From Rhyzopertha dominica (taxonomy: Eukaryota; Arthropoda; Insecta; Coleoptera; Bostrichidae), in contig QCXZ01000053.1 in assembly GCA_025024175.1 (NCBI GenBank), forward strand, positions 13,516,001-13,580,000: a stretch of DNA of 64,000 nt, in the 5' to 3' direction. The notes beneath the pieces are model-generated. The model was given only the letters and a program-made list of their open reading frames with translations, had not been told where the DNA came from and did not search any database. Each line of letters starts with the position of its first letter. Within the stretch, counting starts at the first letter, position 1. The position numbers and the translations under genes are program-made. This document shows, one piece after another, positions 45,498-58,510 of the stretch.

Positions 45498-47105
45498 AAC
45501 TGGTGAGCATAACTATAGCCCCACCCAAAATTTTGGGTGTATCTACCATAAACTTTACGTAAATTAATTATGCGTTTGGGAACTCAGAATACAAGATAAA
45601 AGAACGCTAAAAAATAATTTTTACACCAATTGCATACAATTTTTTTATTTATTCAAAAATATTCCATAAATCATGGGTGCATAACTATAGCCCCTATAAT
45701 ACATAACTTTAATAATATTTACTTATCGATAATTTAATAATGGGTTTCTTTACCATTTTTTCTAATTAACTCGAAAACTCTAGAACGCATACTGTTAACG
45801 AAGTTTACGAGTATTTCAGGCTCCAAATTTCTCCAAACTTCCTCTAAAGAATGTTTCAATTCGTTAACGGTAGCATATTGCTTGTTGTCTTGGTATAGCC
45901 GCCGAACTACGACTCCCCAAAGGTTTTCGATGGGATTCATATTCGGGGAGCATGCAGGCCATTCCAACAAATCGATATTTTCATCCCTAAAAAATGCCAT
46001 CGCCTCTCTGCTCACGTGTATTCGCGCATTATCTTGCTGGAATATGAATCGATTTTGGTTGTTCTCGTTTAAAAATGGCAATAAGCGGCTTTCCAGGACA
46101 TCAAGGTACTCTCTTGTATTCATCCGTGTTGTCGGAAAAGCCAAATTCAAAGTTCCTCCTTTGGTAAAAGCTCCCCACACCATGAGAGTGCCTCCACCAA
46201 AATTTCGTTTACTAAGAAATTTAGGCTCTTTACGCAGATCTCTCCAGTAAGAATTAAAACCATCTGGACCATCTAGATGGAACTTTTTTTCGTCGGAAAA
46301 AATTACCTGAAAGATGTTTGGAGTCTAGGAAAAATTCGGAAAGAAATACAAATTAAATTAAAATTACATGGTCCCAGATTCGGTCCATATTCCGCCGAGC
46401 AAATTCTACTCTTTGAATTATGTGGCGCGGGAGAAGCCTTGGTGCTTTTTTCAACTTCTGTCGCACAATATGCTCACTTCCACGTATGATTCTGCCTACA
46501 GTCCATCGTAAAACATTTGCTCCACATTCTTCACCGATTCGTTTACAGCTTTTTAAGCTGTTACTTGCAGTAGAGACAATTCTTCTTGCCGTCCTAGGTG
46601 AAACTTTCTTTTTTGGACCTCCGGTTTTATGTGTCCCATACTCTCCAGGGTTTCTTAGATAATTTGTAACAACTTTACGGGAGCGGTTAATTCTTCTGGA
46701 AATTTCTCGTCGACTTAGACCTTCGTCTTGGAAAGCCAAAATTTTACCCTTCTCAATCTCCGATAAGTAGGATCCGCGGGGCATTTTGCACTAATTGATA
46801 CAATTTGTGACTTTAATACTGTCAAATAGTGGCATTTGTTTATGTTGACAACAAAAATCAAAGCCACCCAAATATTATTTTTTGCGGAAAATAACGGAAA
46901 GACAGTAGGGGCTATAGTTATGCACCCATGATTTATGCAATATTGTTGAATAAATAATATAAATTGTTTGCAATTGGTGTAAAATTTATTTTTTAGCGTT
47001 CTATTACCTTGTATTCTGAGTTCCCAAACGCATAATTAATTCACGTAAAGTTTATGGTAGATACAGCCAAAATTTGGGGTGGGGCTATAGTTATGCTCAC
47101 CAGTT
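45498..47105 (-). mobile_element. Tc1-type DNA transposon, apparently full length
   Basis: 1,608 bp element with terminal inverted repeats of about 200 bp (45498-45695 and 46907-47105) beginning AACTGGTGAGCATAACTATA. The outer motif CATAACTATAGCCCC recurs at the inner end of each arm. TA flanks both sides (45496-45497, 47106-47107) within satellite A. It carries one transposase gene on the minus strand. The two arms are highly similar, suggesting fairly recent insertion. Confidence 0.93.
45734..46784 (-). CDS. Tc1-family DD34E transposase (with probable 43-nt intron)
   Basis: Cut-and-paste transposase. The N-terminal part from the ATG at 46784 carries paired-type helix-turn-helix motifs (LSRREISRRINRSRKVVTNY, then GPKKKVSPRTARRIV). 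The catalytic part has Asp in VIFSDEKKF, Asp in QQDNA and Glu in NPIENLWG, with 34 residues between the last two. The reading frame changes after RIWDH. A GT..AG segment at 46325-46367 (43 nt, polypyrimidine-rich 3' end) restores the frame exactly if removed, giving 335 residues, normal for the family. C. elegans Tc1 also has a tiny intron in its transposase gene. The alternative is a disabling deletion. Confidence 0.88.
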
Positions 47106-50100
47106 TAGTTGCCGTATTAAGTGGAAAGAATAAACTCTTATGGTATTAGTTTAACCAAATACGTTATTAGACGGTCGCCTTATGTCGTAATGACGAAGCT
47201 GGGTCCAGCAAGCGTATATAGTATGTCGTATTAAGTGGAAACAATGACTTCTTATGGTATTAGTTAACCAAATGCGTTTTTAGACGGTTGCCCTAGGGTA
47301 TCATAGGCTGGGTCCAGCAAGCATATATAGTATGCCGTATTAAGTGGAAAGAATCAACACTTATGGTATTAGTTTAACCAAATACATTATTAGACGATCG
47401 CCTTGTATACGATAAGCTGTAATGACGAAGCTGGGTCCAGCAGGAGTATATATTTTCCCGTATTAAGTGGAAGGAATAAACTCATTTGGTATTAGTTTAA
47501 CCAAATACGTTATTGGACGGTCGCCTTGTATACGATAAGCTGTAATGACAAAACTGGGTCCAGCAGGAGTATATAGTTTCCCGTATTAAGTGGAAGGAAT
47601 AAACTCTTTTGGTATTAGTTTAACCAAATACGTCATTAGACGGTCGCCTTATATACGAAAAGCTGTAATGACGTAGCCTTGTCCAGCATGAACATATAGT
47701 TAGCCGTATTAAGTGGAAAGAATAAGCTCTTATTGCTTTGGTTTATCCAAATACGTTATTGGGCGGTCGCCTTGTATACGATAAGCTGTAATGACGAAGC
47801 TGGATCCAGCATGAGTATATAGTATGCCGTATTAAGTGAAAAGAATAAACACATTTGGTATTAGATTAACCAAATACGTTATTGGACGGTCGCCTTGTAT
47901 ACGATAAGCTATAATGACGAAACTGGGTCCAGCAGGAGTATATAGTTTCCCGTATTAAGTGGAAGGAATAAACTCTTTTGGTATTAGTTTAACCAAATAC
48001 GTCATTAGACGGTCGCCTTATATACGAAAAGCTGTAATGACGTAGCTTGGTCCAGCATGAACATATAGTTAGCCGTATTAAGTGGAAAGAATAAGCTCTT
48101 ATTGTTTTGGTTTATCCAAATACGTTATTAGGCGGTTGCCTAATTGTTTTGGTTTATCCAAATACGTTATTAGACGGTCGCCTTATATATGATAAGGCGT
48201 AATGACGAAGCTGGGTCCAGCAAGCGTATATAGTATGTCGTATTAAGTGGAAACAATGAAATTCTTATGGTATTAGTTTAACCAAACACGTTTTTAGACG
48301 GTTGCCCTAGGATATCATAGGCTGTGTCCAGCAAGCATATGTAGTATGCCGTATTAAGTGGAAAGAATTAACACTTATGGTATTAGATTAACCAAATACG
48401 TTATTAGACGGTCGCCTTGTATACGATAAGCTGTAATGACGAAGCTGGGTCCAGCAGGAGAATATAGTTTCCCGTATTAAGTGGAAGGAATAAACTCTTT
48501 TGGTATTAGTTTAACCAAATACGTTATTAGACGGTCGCCTTATATACGATAAGGTGTAATGACGTAGCTTGGTCCAGCATGAATATATAGTTAGCCGTAT
48601 TAAGTGGAAAGAATAAGCTCTTATTGTTTTGGTTTATCCAAATACATTATTAGGCGGTTGCCTTGTATACGACAAGCTGTAAGGACGAAGCTGGGTCCAG
48701 CATGAATATATAGTATGCCGTATTAAGTGGAAATAATAAATTCCTATGGTATTAGTTTAACCAAATACGTTATTAGACGGTCGCCTTATATATGATAAGG
48801 CGTAATGACGAAGCTGGGTCCAGCAAGCGTATATAGTATGTCGTATTAAGTGGAAACAATGAATTCTTATGGTATTAGTTTAACCAAACACGTTTTTAGA
48901 CGGTTGCCCTAGGATATCATAGGCTGTGTCCAGCAAGCATATGTAGTATGCCGTATTAAGTGGAAAGAATTAATACTTATGGTATTAGTTTAACCAAATA
49001 CGTTATTAGACGGTCGCCTTGTATACGATAAGCTGTAATGACGAAGCTGGGTGCAGCAGGATAATATAGTTTCCCGTATTAAGTGGAAGGAATAAACTCT
49101 TTTGGTATTAGTTTAACCAAATACGTTAATAGACGGTCGCCTTATATACGATAAGGTGTAATGACGTAGCTTGGTCCAGAATGAATATATAGTTAGCCGT
49201 ATTAAGTGGAAAGAATAAGCTCTTATTGTTTTGGTTTATCCAAATACGTTATTAGGCGGTCGCTTTGTATACGATAAGCTGTAATGACGAAGCAGAGTCC
49301 AGCATGAGTATATAGTATGCCGTATTAAGTGAAAAGAATAAACACATTTGGTATTAGATTCACCAAATACGTTATTAGACGGCCGCCTTACATACGATAA
49401 GCCGTAATAACGAAGCTGGGTCCATCAGGAGTATACAGTATGCTGTATTAAGTGGAAAGAATAAACTCTTATTGTATTGGTTTACTCAAATACGTTATTA
49501 GACGGTCGTCTTATATACTATAAGCTGTAATGACGAAGCTGGTTGCAACAAGCGTATATAGTATGCCGCATTAAGTGGTAGCAATGAATTCTTATGGTAT
49601 TAGTTTAACCAATTACGTTATATATACGATAAACTGTAATGACGAAGCTGGATCCAGCATGAGTATATAGTATGCCGTATTAAGTGAAAAGAATAAACAC
49701 ATTTGGTATTAGATTAACCAAGCACGTTATTGGACGGTTGCCTTGTATACGATAAGCTGTAATGACGAAACTGGGTCCAGCAGGAGTATATAGTTTCCCG
49801 TATTAAGTGGAAGGAATAAACTCTTTTGGTATTAGTTTAACCAAATACGTCATTAGACGGTCGCCTTATATACGAAAAGCTGTAATGACGTAGCTTGGTC
49901 CAGCATGAACATATAGTTAGCCGTAATAAGTGGAAAGAATAAGCTCTTATTGTTTGGTTTATCCAAATACGTTATTAGGCGGTTGCCTAATTGTTTTGGT
50001 TTATCCAAATACGTTATTAGGCGGTTGCCTTGTATACGACAAGCTGTGAGGACGAAGCTGGGTCCAGCATGAATATATAGTATGCCGTATTAAGTAGAAA

Positions 50101-53100
50101 TAATAAATTCCTATGGTATTAGTTTAACCAAATACGTTATTAGACGGTTGCCTTATATATGATAAGGCGTAATGACGAAGCTGGGTCCAGCAAGCGTATA
50201 TAGTATGTCGTATTAAGTGGAAACAATGAATTCTTATGGTATTAGTTTAACCAAATACGTTATTAGACGGTCGCCTTGAATACGATAAGCTGTAATGACG
50301 AAGCTGTGTCCAGCAGGAGTATATAGTTTCCCGTATTAAGTGGAAGGAATAAACTCTTTTGGTATTAGTTTAACCAAATACGTTATTAGACGGTCGCCTT
50401 ATATACGATAAGCTGTAATGACGTATCTTGGTCCAGCATGAATATATAGTTAGCCGTATTAAGTGGAAAGAATAAGCTCTTATTGTTTTGGTTTATCCAA
50501 ATACGTTATTAGGCGGTCGCTTTGTATACGATAAGCTGTAATGACGAAGCTGGGTCCAGCATGAGTATATAGTATGCCGTATTAAGTGAAAAGAATAAAC
50601 ACATTTGGTATTAGATTAACCAAATACGTTATTGGACGGTCGCCTTAAATACGAAAAGCTGCAAAGACGAAGTTGGGTCTAGCAAGCTTATATAGCATGC
50701 CGTATTAAGTGAAAATAATGAATTCTTATGGTATTTGTTTAACCAAATACGTTATTAGACGGTCGCCTTCTATACGATAAGCTGTAATGACGAAGCTGGG
50801 TCCAGCAAGCGTATATAGTATGCAGTATTAAATGGAAAGAATAAACTCTTATTGTATCAGTTTAATCAAATATGCTATTAGTCGGTCGCCTTACATACGA
50901 TAAGCCGTAATAACGAAGCTGGGTCCCTCAGGAGTATACAGTATGCCGTATTAAGTGGAAAGAATAAACTCTTATTGTATTGGTTTACTCAAACACGTTA
51001 TTAGACGGTCGTCTTATATACTATAAGCTGTAATGACGAAGCTTGTTGCAACAAGCGTATATAGTATGCCGTATTAAGTGGTAGCAATGAATTCTTATGG
51101 TATTAGTTTAACCAATTACGTTATTAGACGGTCGCCTTATATACGATAAACTGTAATGACGAAGGTGGGTCCAGCAAGCGTATATTGTATGCCGTATTAA
51201 GTAGAAACAATGAACTCTTTTTTTATTAGTTTAACCAAATACGTTATTAGACGGTCGCCTTGTATAAGATAAGCTGTAAGGACGAAGCTGGTCCAGGATG
51301 AATATATAGTATGCCGTATTAAGTGGAAATAATAAACTCTTATGGTATTAGTTTAATCAAATATGTTATTAGACGGTCACCTTATATCATAATGACGAAG
51401 CTGGGTCCTGCAAGCGTATATAGTATGTCGTATTAAGTGGAAACAATGACTTCTTATGGTATTAGTTTAACCAAATGCGTTTTTAGACGGTTGCCTTAGG
51501 ATATCATAGGCTGGGTCCAGCAAGCATGTATTGTATGCCGTATTAAGTGGAAGAATTAACACNTATGGTATTAGTTTAACCAAATACGTTATTAGACGAT
51601 CGCCTTTTATACGATAAGCTGTAATGACGAAGCTAGGTCCAGCAGGAGTATATAGTTTCCCGTATTAAGTGGAAGGAATAAACTCTTTTGGTATTAGTTT
51701 AACCAAATACGTTATTGGACGGTCGCCTTGTATACGATAAGCTGTAATGACGAAACTGGGTCCAGCAGGAGTATATAGTTTTCCGTATTAAGTGGAAGGA
51801 ATAAACTCTTTTGGTATTAGTTTAACCAAATACGTCATTAGACGGTCGCCTTATATACGAAAAGTTGTAATGACGTAGCTTGGTCCAGCATGAACATATA
51901 GTTAACCGTATTAGGTGGAAAGAATAAACTCTTATTGTTTTGGTTTATCCAAATACGTTATTATGCGGTTGCCTTGTATACGACAAGCTGTAAGGACGAA
52001 GCTGGGTCCAGCATGAATATATAGTATGCCGTATTAAGTGGAAATAATAAATTCCTATGGTATTAGTTTAACCAAATACGTTATTAGACGGTCGCGTTAN
52101 ATATGATAAGCCGTAATGACGAAGCTGGGTCCAGCAAGCGTATATAGTATGTCGTATTAAGTGGAAACAATGAATTCTTATGGTATGAGTTTAACCAAAT
52201 ACGTTTTTAGACGGTTGCCCTAGGATATCATAGGCTGGGTCCAGCAAGCATGTATAGTATGCCGTATTAAGTGGAAAGAATTAACACTTATGGTATTAGT
52301 TTAACCAAATACGTTATTAGACGGTCGCCTTGTATACGATAAGCTGTAATGACGAAGCTGGGTCCAGCAGGAGTATATAGTTTCCCGTATTAAGTGGAAG
52401 GAATAAACTTTTGGTATTAGTTTAACCAAATACGTTATTAGACGGTCGCCTTATATACGATAAGCTGTAATGACGTAGCTTGGTCCAGCATGAATATATA
52501 GTTAGCCGTATTAAGTAGAAAGAATAAGCTCTTATTGTTTTGGTTTAACCAAATACGTTATTAGGCGGTCGCTTTGTATACGATAAGCTGTAATGACGAA
52601 GCTGGGTCCAGCATGAGTATATAGTATGTCGTATTAAGTGAAAAGAATAAACACATTTGGTATTAGATTAACCAAATACGTTATTGGACGGTCGCCTTAA
52701 ATACGAAAAGCTGCAATGACGAAGTTGGGTCTAGCAAGCTTATATAGCATGCCGTATTAAGAGAAAATAATGAATTCTTATGGTATTAGTTTAACCAAAT
52801 ACGTTATTAGACGGTCGCCTTATATACGATAAGCTGTAATGACGAAGCTGGGTCCAGCAAGCGTAAATAGTATGCAGTATTAAATGGAAAGAATAAACTC
52901 TTATTGTATCAGTTTAATCAAATACGCTATTAGACGGTCGCTTTACATACGATAAGGCGTAATAACGAAGCTGGGTCCATCAGGAGTATANAGTATGCCG
53001 TATTAAGTGGAAAGAATAAACTCTTATTGTTTTGGTTTATCCAAATACGTTATTAGGCAGTTGCCTTGTATACGACAAGCTGTAAGGACGAAGCTGGGTC

Positions 53101-53252
53101 CAGCTTCCTATGGTATTAGTTTAACCAAATGCGTTATTAGACGGTCGCTTTATATACGATAAACTGTAATGACGAAGCTGGGTCCAGCAAGCGTATATTG
53201 TATGCCGTATTAAGTAGAAACAATGAACTCTTTTGGTACGAGTTTAATCAAA
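47106..53252 (+). repeat. Satellite A, main array
   Basis: About 50 monomers of 120-125 bp in forward orientation with subtypes that recur in the same order. Examples are the CCTAGGATATCATAGGCTG subtype near 47290, 48308, 48909, 51490 and 52219, and the AAATTCCTATGG subtype near 48729, 50106 and 52049. This indicates higher-order repeats of multiple monomers. N bases occur at several positions. No genes. Confidence 0.93.
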
Positions 53253-54110
53253 TACCTGACTCATATAATACCAGCATTGTACCCAGCAACTTTAAATCAA
53301 ACAATATAGTCCCTTATACTATTATATTGAACAAAAGGGTTATTAGACGGTCGGCCTGGCATACCATAAGCGGTGTTGAAGACGCTNTGTCCAGCAAGCA
53401 TATATAGTATGCCGTATTAAGTGGAAAGGATAAACACTTATAGTATTAGTTTAACCAAATACGTTATTAGACGGTCGCCTTGTATACGATAAGCTATAAT
53501 GGCGAAGCTGGTCCAGCATGAATATATAGTATGCCGTATTAAGTGGAAATAATAAACTCTTNTGGTATTAGTTTAATCAAATACGTTATTAGACGGTCGC
53601 CCTATATACGATAAGCTGTAATGACGAAGCTGGGTCCAGTATGAATATATAGTATGCCGTATTAAGTGGAAAGAATAAACTCTTATTGTTTTGGATTGTC
53701 CAAATACGTTATTAGACAGTCGCCTTATATATGATAAGCTGTAATAACGAAGCTAGGTCCAGCAAGCGTATATAGTATGCCGTATTTAGTGGAAACAATG
53801 AATTCTTATGGTATTAGTTTAACGAGATACGTTATTAGACGGTCGCCTTACATGCGATAAGCTCTAATGACGAAGCTGGGTCCAGCAAGCGTATATACTT
53901 ATATAGTATGCCGTATTAAGCTGAAAGAATACACGCTTATGGTATTAGTTTAACCAAATACGTTATGAGACGGTCGCCTTATATACGATAAGTTGTAGTG
54001 ACGAAGCTTGGTCCAGCAAGCGTATAAAGTAAGCCGTATTAAGTGGAAAGAATAAAGTTTTATGGTATTAGTTTAACGAAATACGTTATTAGACGGTCGC
54101 CTTATATATT
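53253..54110 (+). repeat. Satellite A with one B monomer, end of array
   Basis: A single, slightly shortened B monomer (about 53253-53345) enters at AAATACCTGACTCATATAAT and leaves at GTTATTAGACGGTCGG. A monomers follow until the array fades in TATATATTATATATTACG near 54110. Confidence 0.88.
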
Positions 54111-54855
54111 ATATATTACGACCACGGGCATAACCGCTAAATCCGAGATGAAAATATACTAGACAGAGACCAATTCGAAGAAGTTTTTAAAAAAGTACCG
54201 CAGGAGGAATATTTACAAGTGTAGGTAGGAAGTACATTTCAATTTATACATCTAGCTTTTTATTTTGAACATTATAGGTCTCAAGTATCATGGAAATTGC
54301 AGGTGCTTATCGACATCATGTCCAACACAAAAGCAGTTACTTGTTCTTACTCTTTCTGGATATGAAAACAAACATTACAAGAAGTTTCATGATTTTGGAA
54401 GAAGCTTTATTAGTCAGTGCTGTAGAAATGTGTCGAAAATACATCAATTTGCTACCTAAAACTGCTGGTGGGAGATTTTTCTTCTGATACATTTAGGCAT
54501 CAGCACAATTTCGAAACCTTTTCAAAAGTGGCTTCATTTCGTGGGCTCCCTGGTCCAGAAAATTATACTGGACATGGAATGAGGCGTTCTTCGACAACAT
54601 TGTTAGCCAATGCTGGGGCAAATATGATCACTGTCAACCGTCACGGTGGTTGGAAATCGACTACAATAGAGGAAAGTTATATTGAACAATCAGTGTCCGG
54701 CAAGATTGTAGTTTCTGAATAAAACCAAGGTCCTACCTAACGTCGTCGAAGTTGTGGGCCCTTCCACTCCTTCAAAAACTCTTTATCGAGTGAATTTGGA
54801 TAATTCTGGACAAAATTACAAGATCGTTCTAGAAATAAATGTTGTTATTAATATT
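54111..54855 (+). pseudogene. Crypton-type tyrosine recombinase remnant
   Basis: The frame at 54290-54487 reads MEIAGAYRHHV.. with KTNITRSFMILEEAL and RFFF, matching the catalytic-Arg region and middle of Crypton recombinases. After a frame change, 54468-54722 gives FRGLPGPENYTGHGMRR, ANAGANMITVNRHGGWKS and ESYIEQS. These are the HxxR box, the second His box (RHGGWKS) and the nucleophile Tyr. A weaker upstream match (RDQFEEVF..EYLQV, about 54165-54225) is interrupted by stops. A possible out-of-frame tail (PNVVEVVGPSTPSK) follows to about 54855. The intact family integrates DNA by tyrosine recombination without DDE chemistry. This copy is broken. Confidence 0.75.
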
Positions 54856-56444
54856 AATAATAATTATAAATAAAATTCTATAAAATCTAAGCGTAGCATT
54901 ATAAATTTTAATCCACTAGTGTATTAGAAGATCTCTAATCTGCCAAAAGAAACTTATTGAACCTTCCTAGTATGGTGGTCATGGATAAATAAATTAATCA
55001 ATAGTGCGCACACTAATTGTAACAAGCCCTACGTTTTGCATATGAGATGAAATTATATTACCGTAAAATAGAATTAATGATATGATTGGAGGTTATATAA
55101 TCATGTTACCATGGAAATTAGCAAATTAATGGCGTTATTGAAAACAACAACAAAACAGAAATGTGCCAAACTATTATTTACAGCTACGGTTTATTATTGT
55201 TTTTAGGTACCTAAATTATAGTGCGTTTAATGCAAAAGCTCTTACAGCACTGCTTCTTAGATATGGAATATTTATGATGTATATTTGAGTTTTTGTAAGT
55301 GATTAAATACTAACAACAAGTAAAACTCTTGTCAGTGATCCTACCCCCACACTTTAATTTTTGGCAAATATTCTTCGGTGGACAAGTAGGTAGAACTAAA
55401 TTAAAACGGTAAAAAGGTTCAAACTTAACATAAGTATAGTTACAGCGTGGTGTGTTGTGGGAAAGGAATTTGTTTATATTACATTGTTAACCTTATTATT
55501 GAGATAAGAGGGTTATTTAAAGGCGTGAGATCCCTGTTTAGCAGGTGATTTAAATTGCCTTTCGTGTATAAGGTGTGTAGCAATTGAAATGCTGGCTTTA
55601 CTACAGAACATTTATGTTATCATATAATGCTTATTTTCAGTGCTTATTTTTTCTCCATTTTTCTAGGACTTGTTTGTTTCATTTGTTAAATTAATATTAA
55701 ATTATTCTAAGTTGAAATAGGTACCTACTTCATATGCATAAAAATTATTTATAGATGTAGTAAAATCAAATAAAAATAATGAAAAGTTTATTGTGTTTAA
55801 TGCGGATCTAAGATTATGGAAATTTGTGTTGTATAATACACGAATACAGGAAACATTACTTACTCCCGCACTGTCTAGTGGCTAGCAGTTCAACATACCT
55901 ACTTTTTTCTGGCATTAATATAATAAATTAAAACTAGTTTGCGGTAGTTTTTGTCAAATGTTGAAGAGTGAAGTCAAAATGAGAGACCTAAATCAAATAC
56001 TGTACTATTATAATAGTAAAGCATTTGATTAAATCGAGCAGATAATACATCAAGTAAATTTCTTGCAAACTGACGGGCCAATCAAAAGTGTAACGTGATC
56101 ACAATGTATACTGTATATCTTTGTGTTTTTATAAAACAAAAATTACTGGTTTAATGTAATATTCCTTAGTTGTTTACTAAAATGTTATTGAAGAATATGT
56201 AAAAATATATCTTATGCCTGTAAAACCATTAAAATATCTATGTTCATCAAAAGTAGGTATATAATAAATCTATAAAGACATTTTGCTGGACAATCCATAT
56301 AATATAGGTAACATTTGTTTCCCGANAATAAAAAATACAATTANAAATATAAATATGTTGCTGAGCACAAAACAGATCAAATTAAATACTAGCAACTACA
56401 TTATGTAGTGTATATATATATAAACGATAGATAATTGCCGGATG
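54856..56444. other. Unrecognised non-coding sequence
   Basis: AT-rich spacer without coding pattern or clear repeats. A short (TA)n run lies at about 56411-56422 just before the Penelope-like element. Confidence 0.5.
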
Positions 56445-56522
56445 TATATTAAATATTTTCTTGGGAAAACGGCAGGGGTGTTTGGGTTAAATTAAGAAAT
56501 GGATTTTTTAACTTTGTCTATA

Positions 56523-56550
56523 TTTCGAACCAAAATCGGCTCTTCGTCAG
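56523..56550 (-). ncRNA. Hammerhead-like core, left PLE arm
   Basis: Minus strand: CTGACGA (56550-56544), stem II GAGCC/GGTTC, GAAA (56526-56523). Inverted copy of 58358-58385. Confidence 0.6.
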
Positions 56551-57127
56551 GACACTAAAATTAAATACATAACAGGCACTTTTTATAATTAAACTTCTTA
56601 ACACTTACTGTTAACTCCAAATATTAAAGGAAACAAAACGACGAAAACATATAACTTTGTAAAGGAATAAACTATTACAGAATGCCGTATGGCAAAACTG
56701 AATATATAATTAAAAGGTGTCCAACCGTGAAATTGACAAAACTGACAAAATTTTTCGACATAATCAAGGATAGAGTTGTTGAACAAGCTTAAAATTCATG
56801 AGCGATTTATCAAATATAAATATTATTTAAAAATTCTATATATAAATTTTAAGTTGTATTATTTCTTCTTAGTTTAACACTGTCAATTTGAAGAAGTTGG
56901 CAATAAATAGAACTAAGATTTTGTATATCTGACCTTTTGTTAATAGAATTGGAATTTTGTTGTATATAACACATTTCTAAAAATAAACGTTTTGATTTAT
57001 TAGCTTCTATGTCTAAAATTGCAGTATTTAGGAAACCAAAAGAATGTCCGGTACTAGATGCATGCTGAGCTAAAGCACAACGATCTGGACGTAGACGAAC
57101 NTCACTACGATGTAGGTTCAGTCTTGT

Positions 57128-58059
57128 TCTACCTTGTTCTACAAACGTTCAATTCTTTCGATCAATACTTAGAATTCACAATTGAACTTGAAGAAAATAA
57201 TTCCATTCCTTTTCTTGATACTAAAATAATTCGTACTCAAAATAACAGTTTAATTTTAGATTGGTGTCAAAAACCCACCTCATCTGGAAGATATATAAAT
57301 TACTATTCTGAACATAATTTCCATATAAAACTAAATCTTGTTAAAGCTTTAAAAAATAGAATTGAAAAAATTACACATCCGTCCCTTACACATCAAGCTT
57401 TACACAGATTATATAAAATACTTTTACATAATAGCTACCCACGTCATTTAATTATTAAATTATTATTTGGTAGTAACAATTCAAGGACTTCTGTTAATAA
57501 CACCACATATAGTCAGATAAGTCAAGATCACTTAGTTAATCTTCAAAATATAGTATTTGCATCTCTTCCATTTATACCTAATTTAACACATAAACTTACA
57601 AAAATTTTTAACGTAGTTCCAAATTTAAAAATTGCAAAATACTATATAAAAACTAATAAAAAGTTGTTCTCAAAACTTAAAGATAAAATTGACAAAAATA
57701 AAAAAATGAATGTGATTTATTGTGTTGAATGTCTGGACTGCCCCTCTGTTTATATTGGACAAACCATGCAGTCTTTACAACACAGACTGAACCTACATCG
57801 TAGTGATGTTCGTCTACGTCCAGATCGTTGTGCTTTAGCTCAGCATGCATCTAGTACCGGACATTCTTTTGGTTTCCTAAATACTGCAATTTTAGACATA
57901 GAAGCTAATAAATCAAAACGTTTATTTTTAGAAATGTGTTATATACAACAAAATTCCAATTCTATTAACAAAAGGTCAGATATACAAAATCTTAGTTCTA
58001 TTTATTGCCAACTTCTTCAAATTGACAGTGTTAAACTAAGAAGAAATAATACAACTTAA
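57128..58059 (+). pseudogene. PLE polyprotein C-terminus: RT end plus GIY-YIG endonuclease
   Basis: The open frame starts at 57058, but its first 23 or so residues are antisense of the nuclease region created by the inverted junction. True PLE sequence starts near 57128. Using the 333-residue frame: the RT tail has SIPFLDTKI (49-57) and KPTSSGRYINYYS (72-84). A linker follows, then a CxxC-type lead (CVECLDCPS). The GIY-YIG nuclease then has VIY (219-221), YIGQT (232-236), Arg243 and the probable catalytic Glu292 (LFLEMCY). The polymerase core (YxDD motif) is missing, so it cannot retrotranspose by itself, but the nuclease region looks intact. Confidence 0.85.
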
Positions 58060-58357
58060 AATTTATATATAGAATTTTTAAATAATATTTATATTTGATA
58101 AATCGCTCATGAATTTTAAGCTTGTTCAACAACTCTATCCTTGATTATGTCGAAAAATTTTGTCAGTTTTGTCAATTTCACGGTTGGACACCTTTTAATT
58201 ATTTATTCAGTTTTGCCATACGGCATTCTGTAATAGTTTATTCCTTTACAAAGTTATATGTTTTCGTCGTTTTGTTTCCTTTAATATTTGGAGTTAACAG
58301 TAAGTGTTAAGAAGTTTAATTATAAAAAGTGCCTGTTATGTATTTAATTTTAGTGTC

Positions 58358-58385
58358 CTGACGAAGAGCCGATTTTGGTTCGAAA
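58358..58385 (+). ncRNA. Hammerhead-like core, right PLE arm
   Basis: CTGACGA (58358-58364), a five-pair stem II GAGCC/GGTTC (one G-U pair) with a short loop, then GAAA (58382-58385) and TATAGAC. This fits the hammerheads known in PLE terminal repeats. Stem III would be a short TATA self-pair, favouring a dimeric form. Confidence 0.6.
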
Positions 58386-58458
58386 TATAGACAAAGTTAA
58401 AAAATCCATTTCTTAATTTAGCCCAAACACCCTTGCCGTTTTCCCAAGAAAATATTTA

Positions 58459-58459
<1 letters not shown>

Positions 58460-58508
<49 letters not shown>
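58460..58508. repeat. (TA)n microsatellite
   Basis: A pure TA run directly at the PLE 3' side. The same association of (TA)n with hammerhead-bearing ends is seen at 8331-8372. Confidence 0.95.

Positions 58509-58510
<2 letters not shown>

Larger units (their letters stand above)
56445..58463 (+). mobile_element. Penelope-like element (PLE) with inverted terminal arms
   Basis: The right part (57128-58463) is a 5'-truncated PLE: RT end, GIY-YIG nuclease, 3' region. The left part (56445-57127) is a near-identical inverted copy of 57780-58463, so the whole has arms of about 680 bp. Inverted partial copies are a known product of PLE insertion. Each arm contains a hammerhead-like core. The right end abuts a long (TA)n tract (58460-58508) and the left end lies near a short one. 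Confidence 0.85.

Noticed and set aside
45882..46250. Plus-strand frames of 70-122 codons across the Tc1 element and errantivirus
   Set aside because: They are shadows of the minus-strand transposase and polyprotein genes.
20935..54110. CRISPR-like array or tRNA cluster
   Set aside because: Tandem monomers have no spacer/repeat alternation and no tRNA cloverleaf. The context is eukaryotic satellite DNA.
56598..56786. 62-residue frame MFNNSILDYVEK.. (also at 58122-58310) as a gene
   Set aside because: It is present twice only because it lies in the inverted arms of the Penelope-like element 3' region. No family match.
57058..57127. N-terminal 23 residues of the PLE open frame
   Set aside because: This is antisense of the nuclease-coding arm, read across the inversion joint. 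Not native protein.
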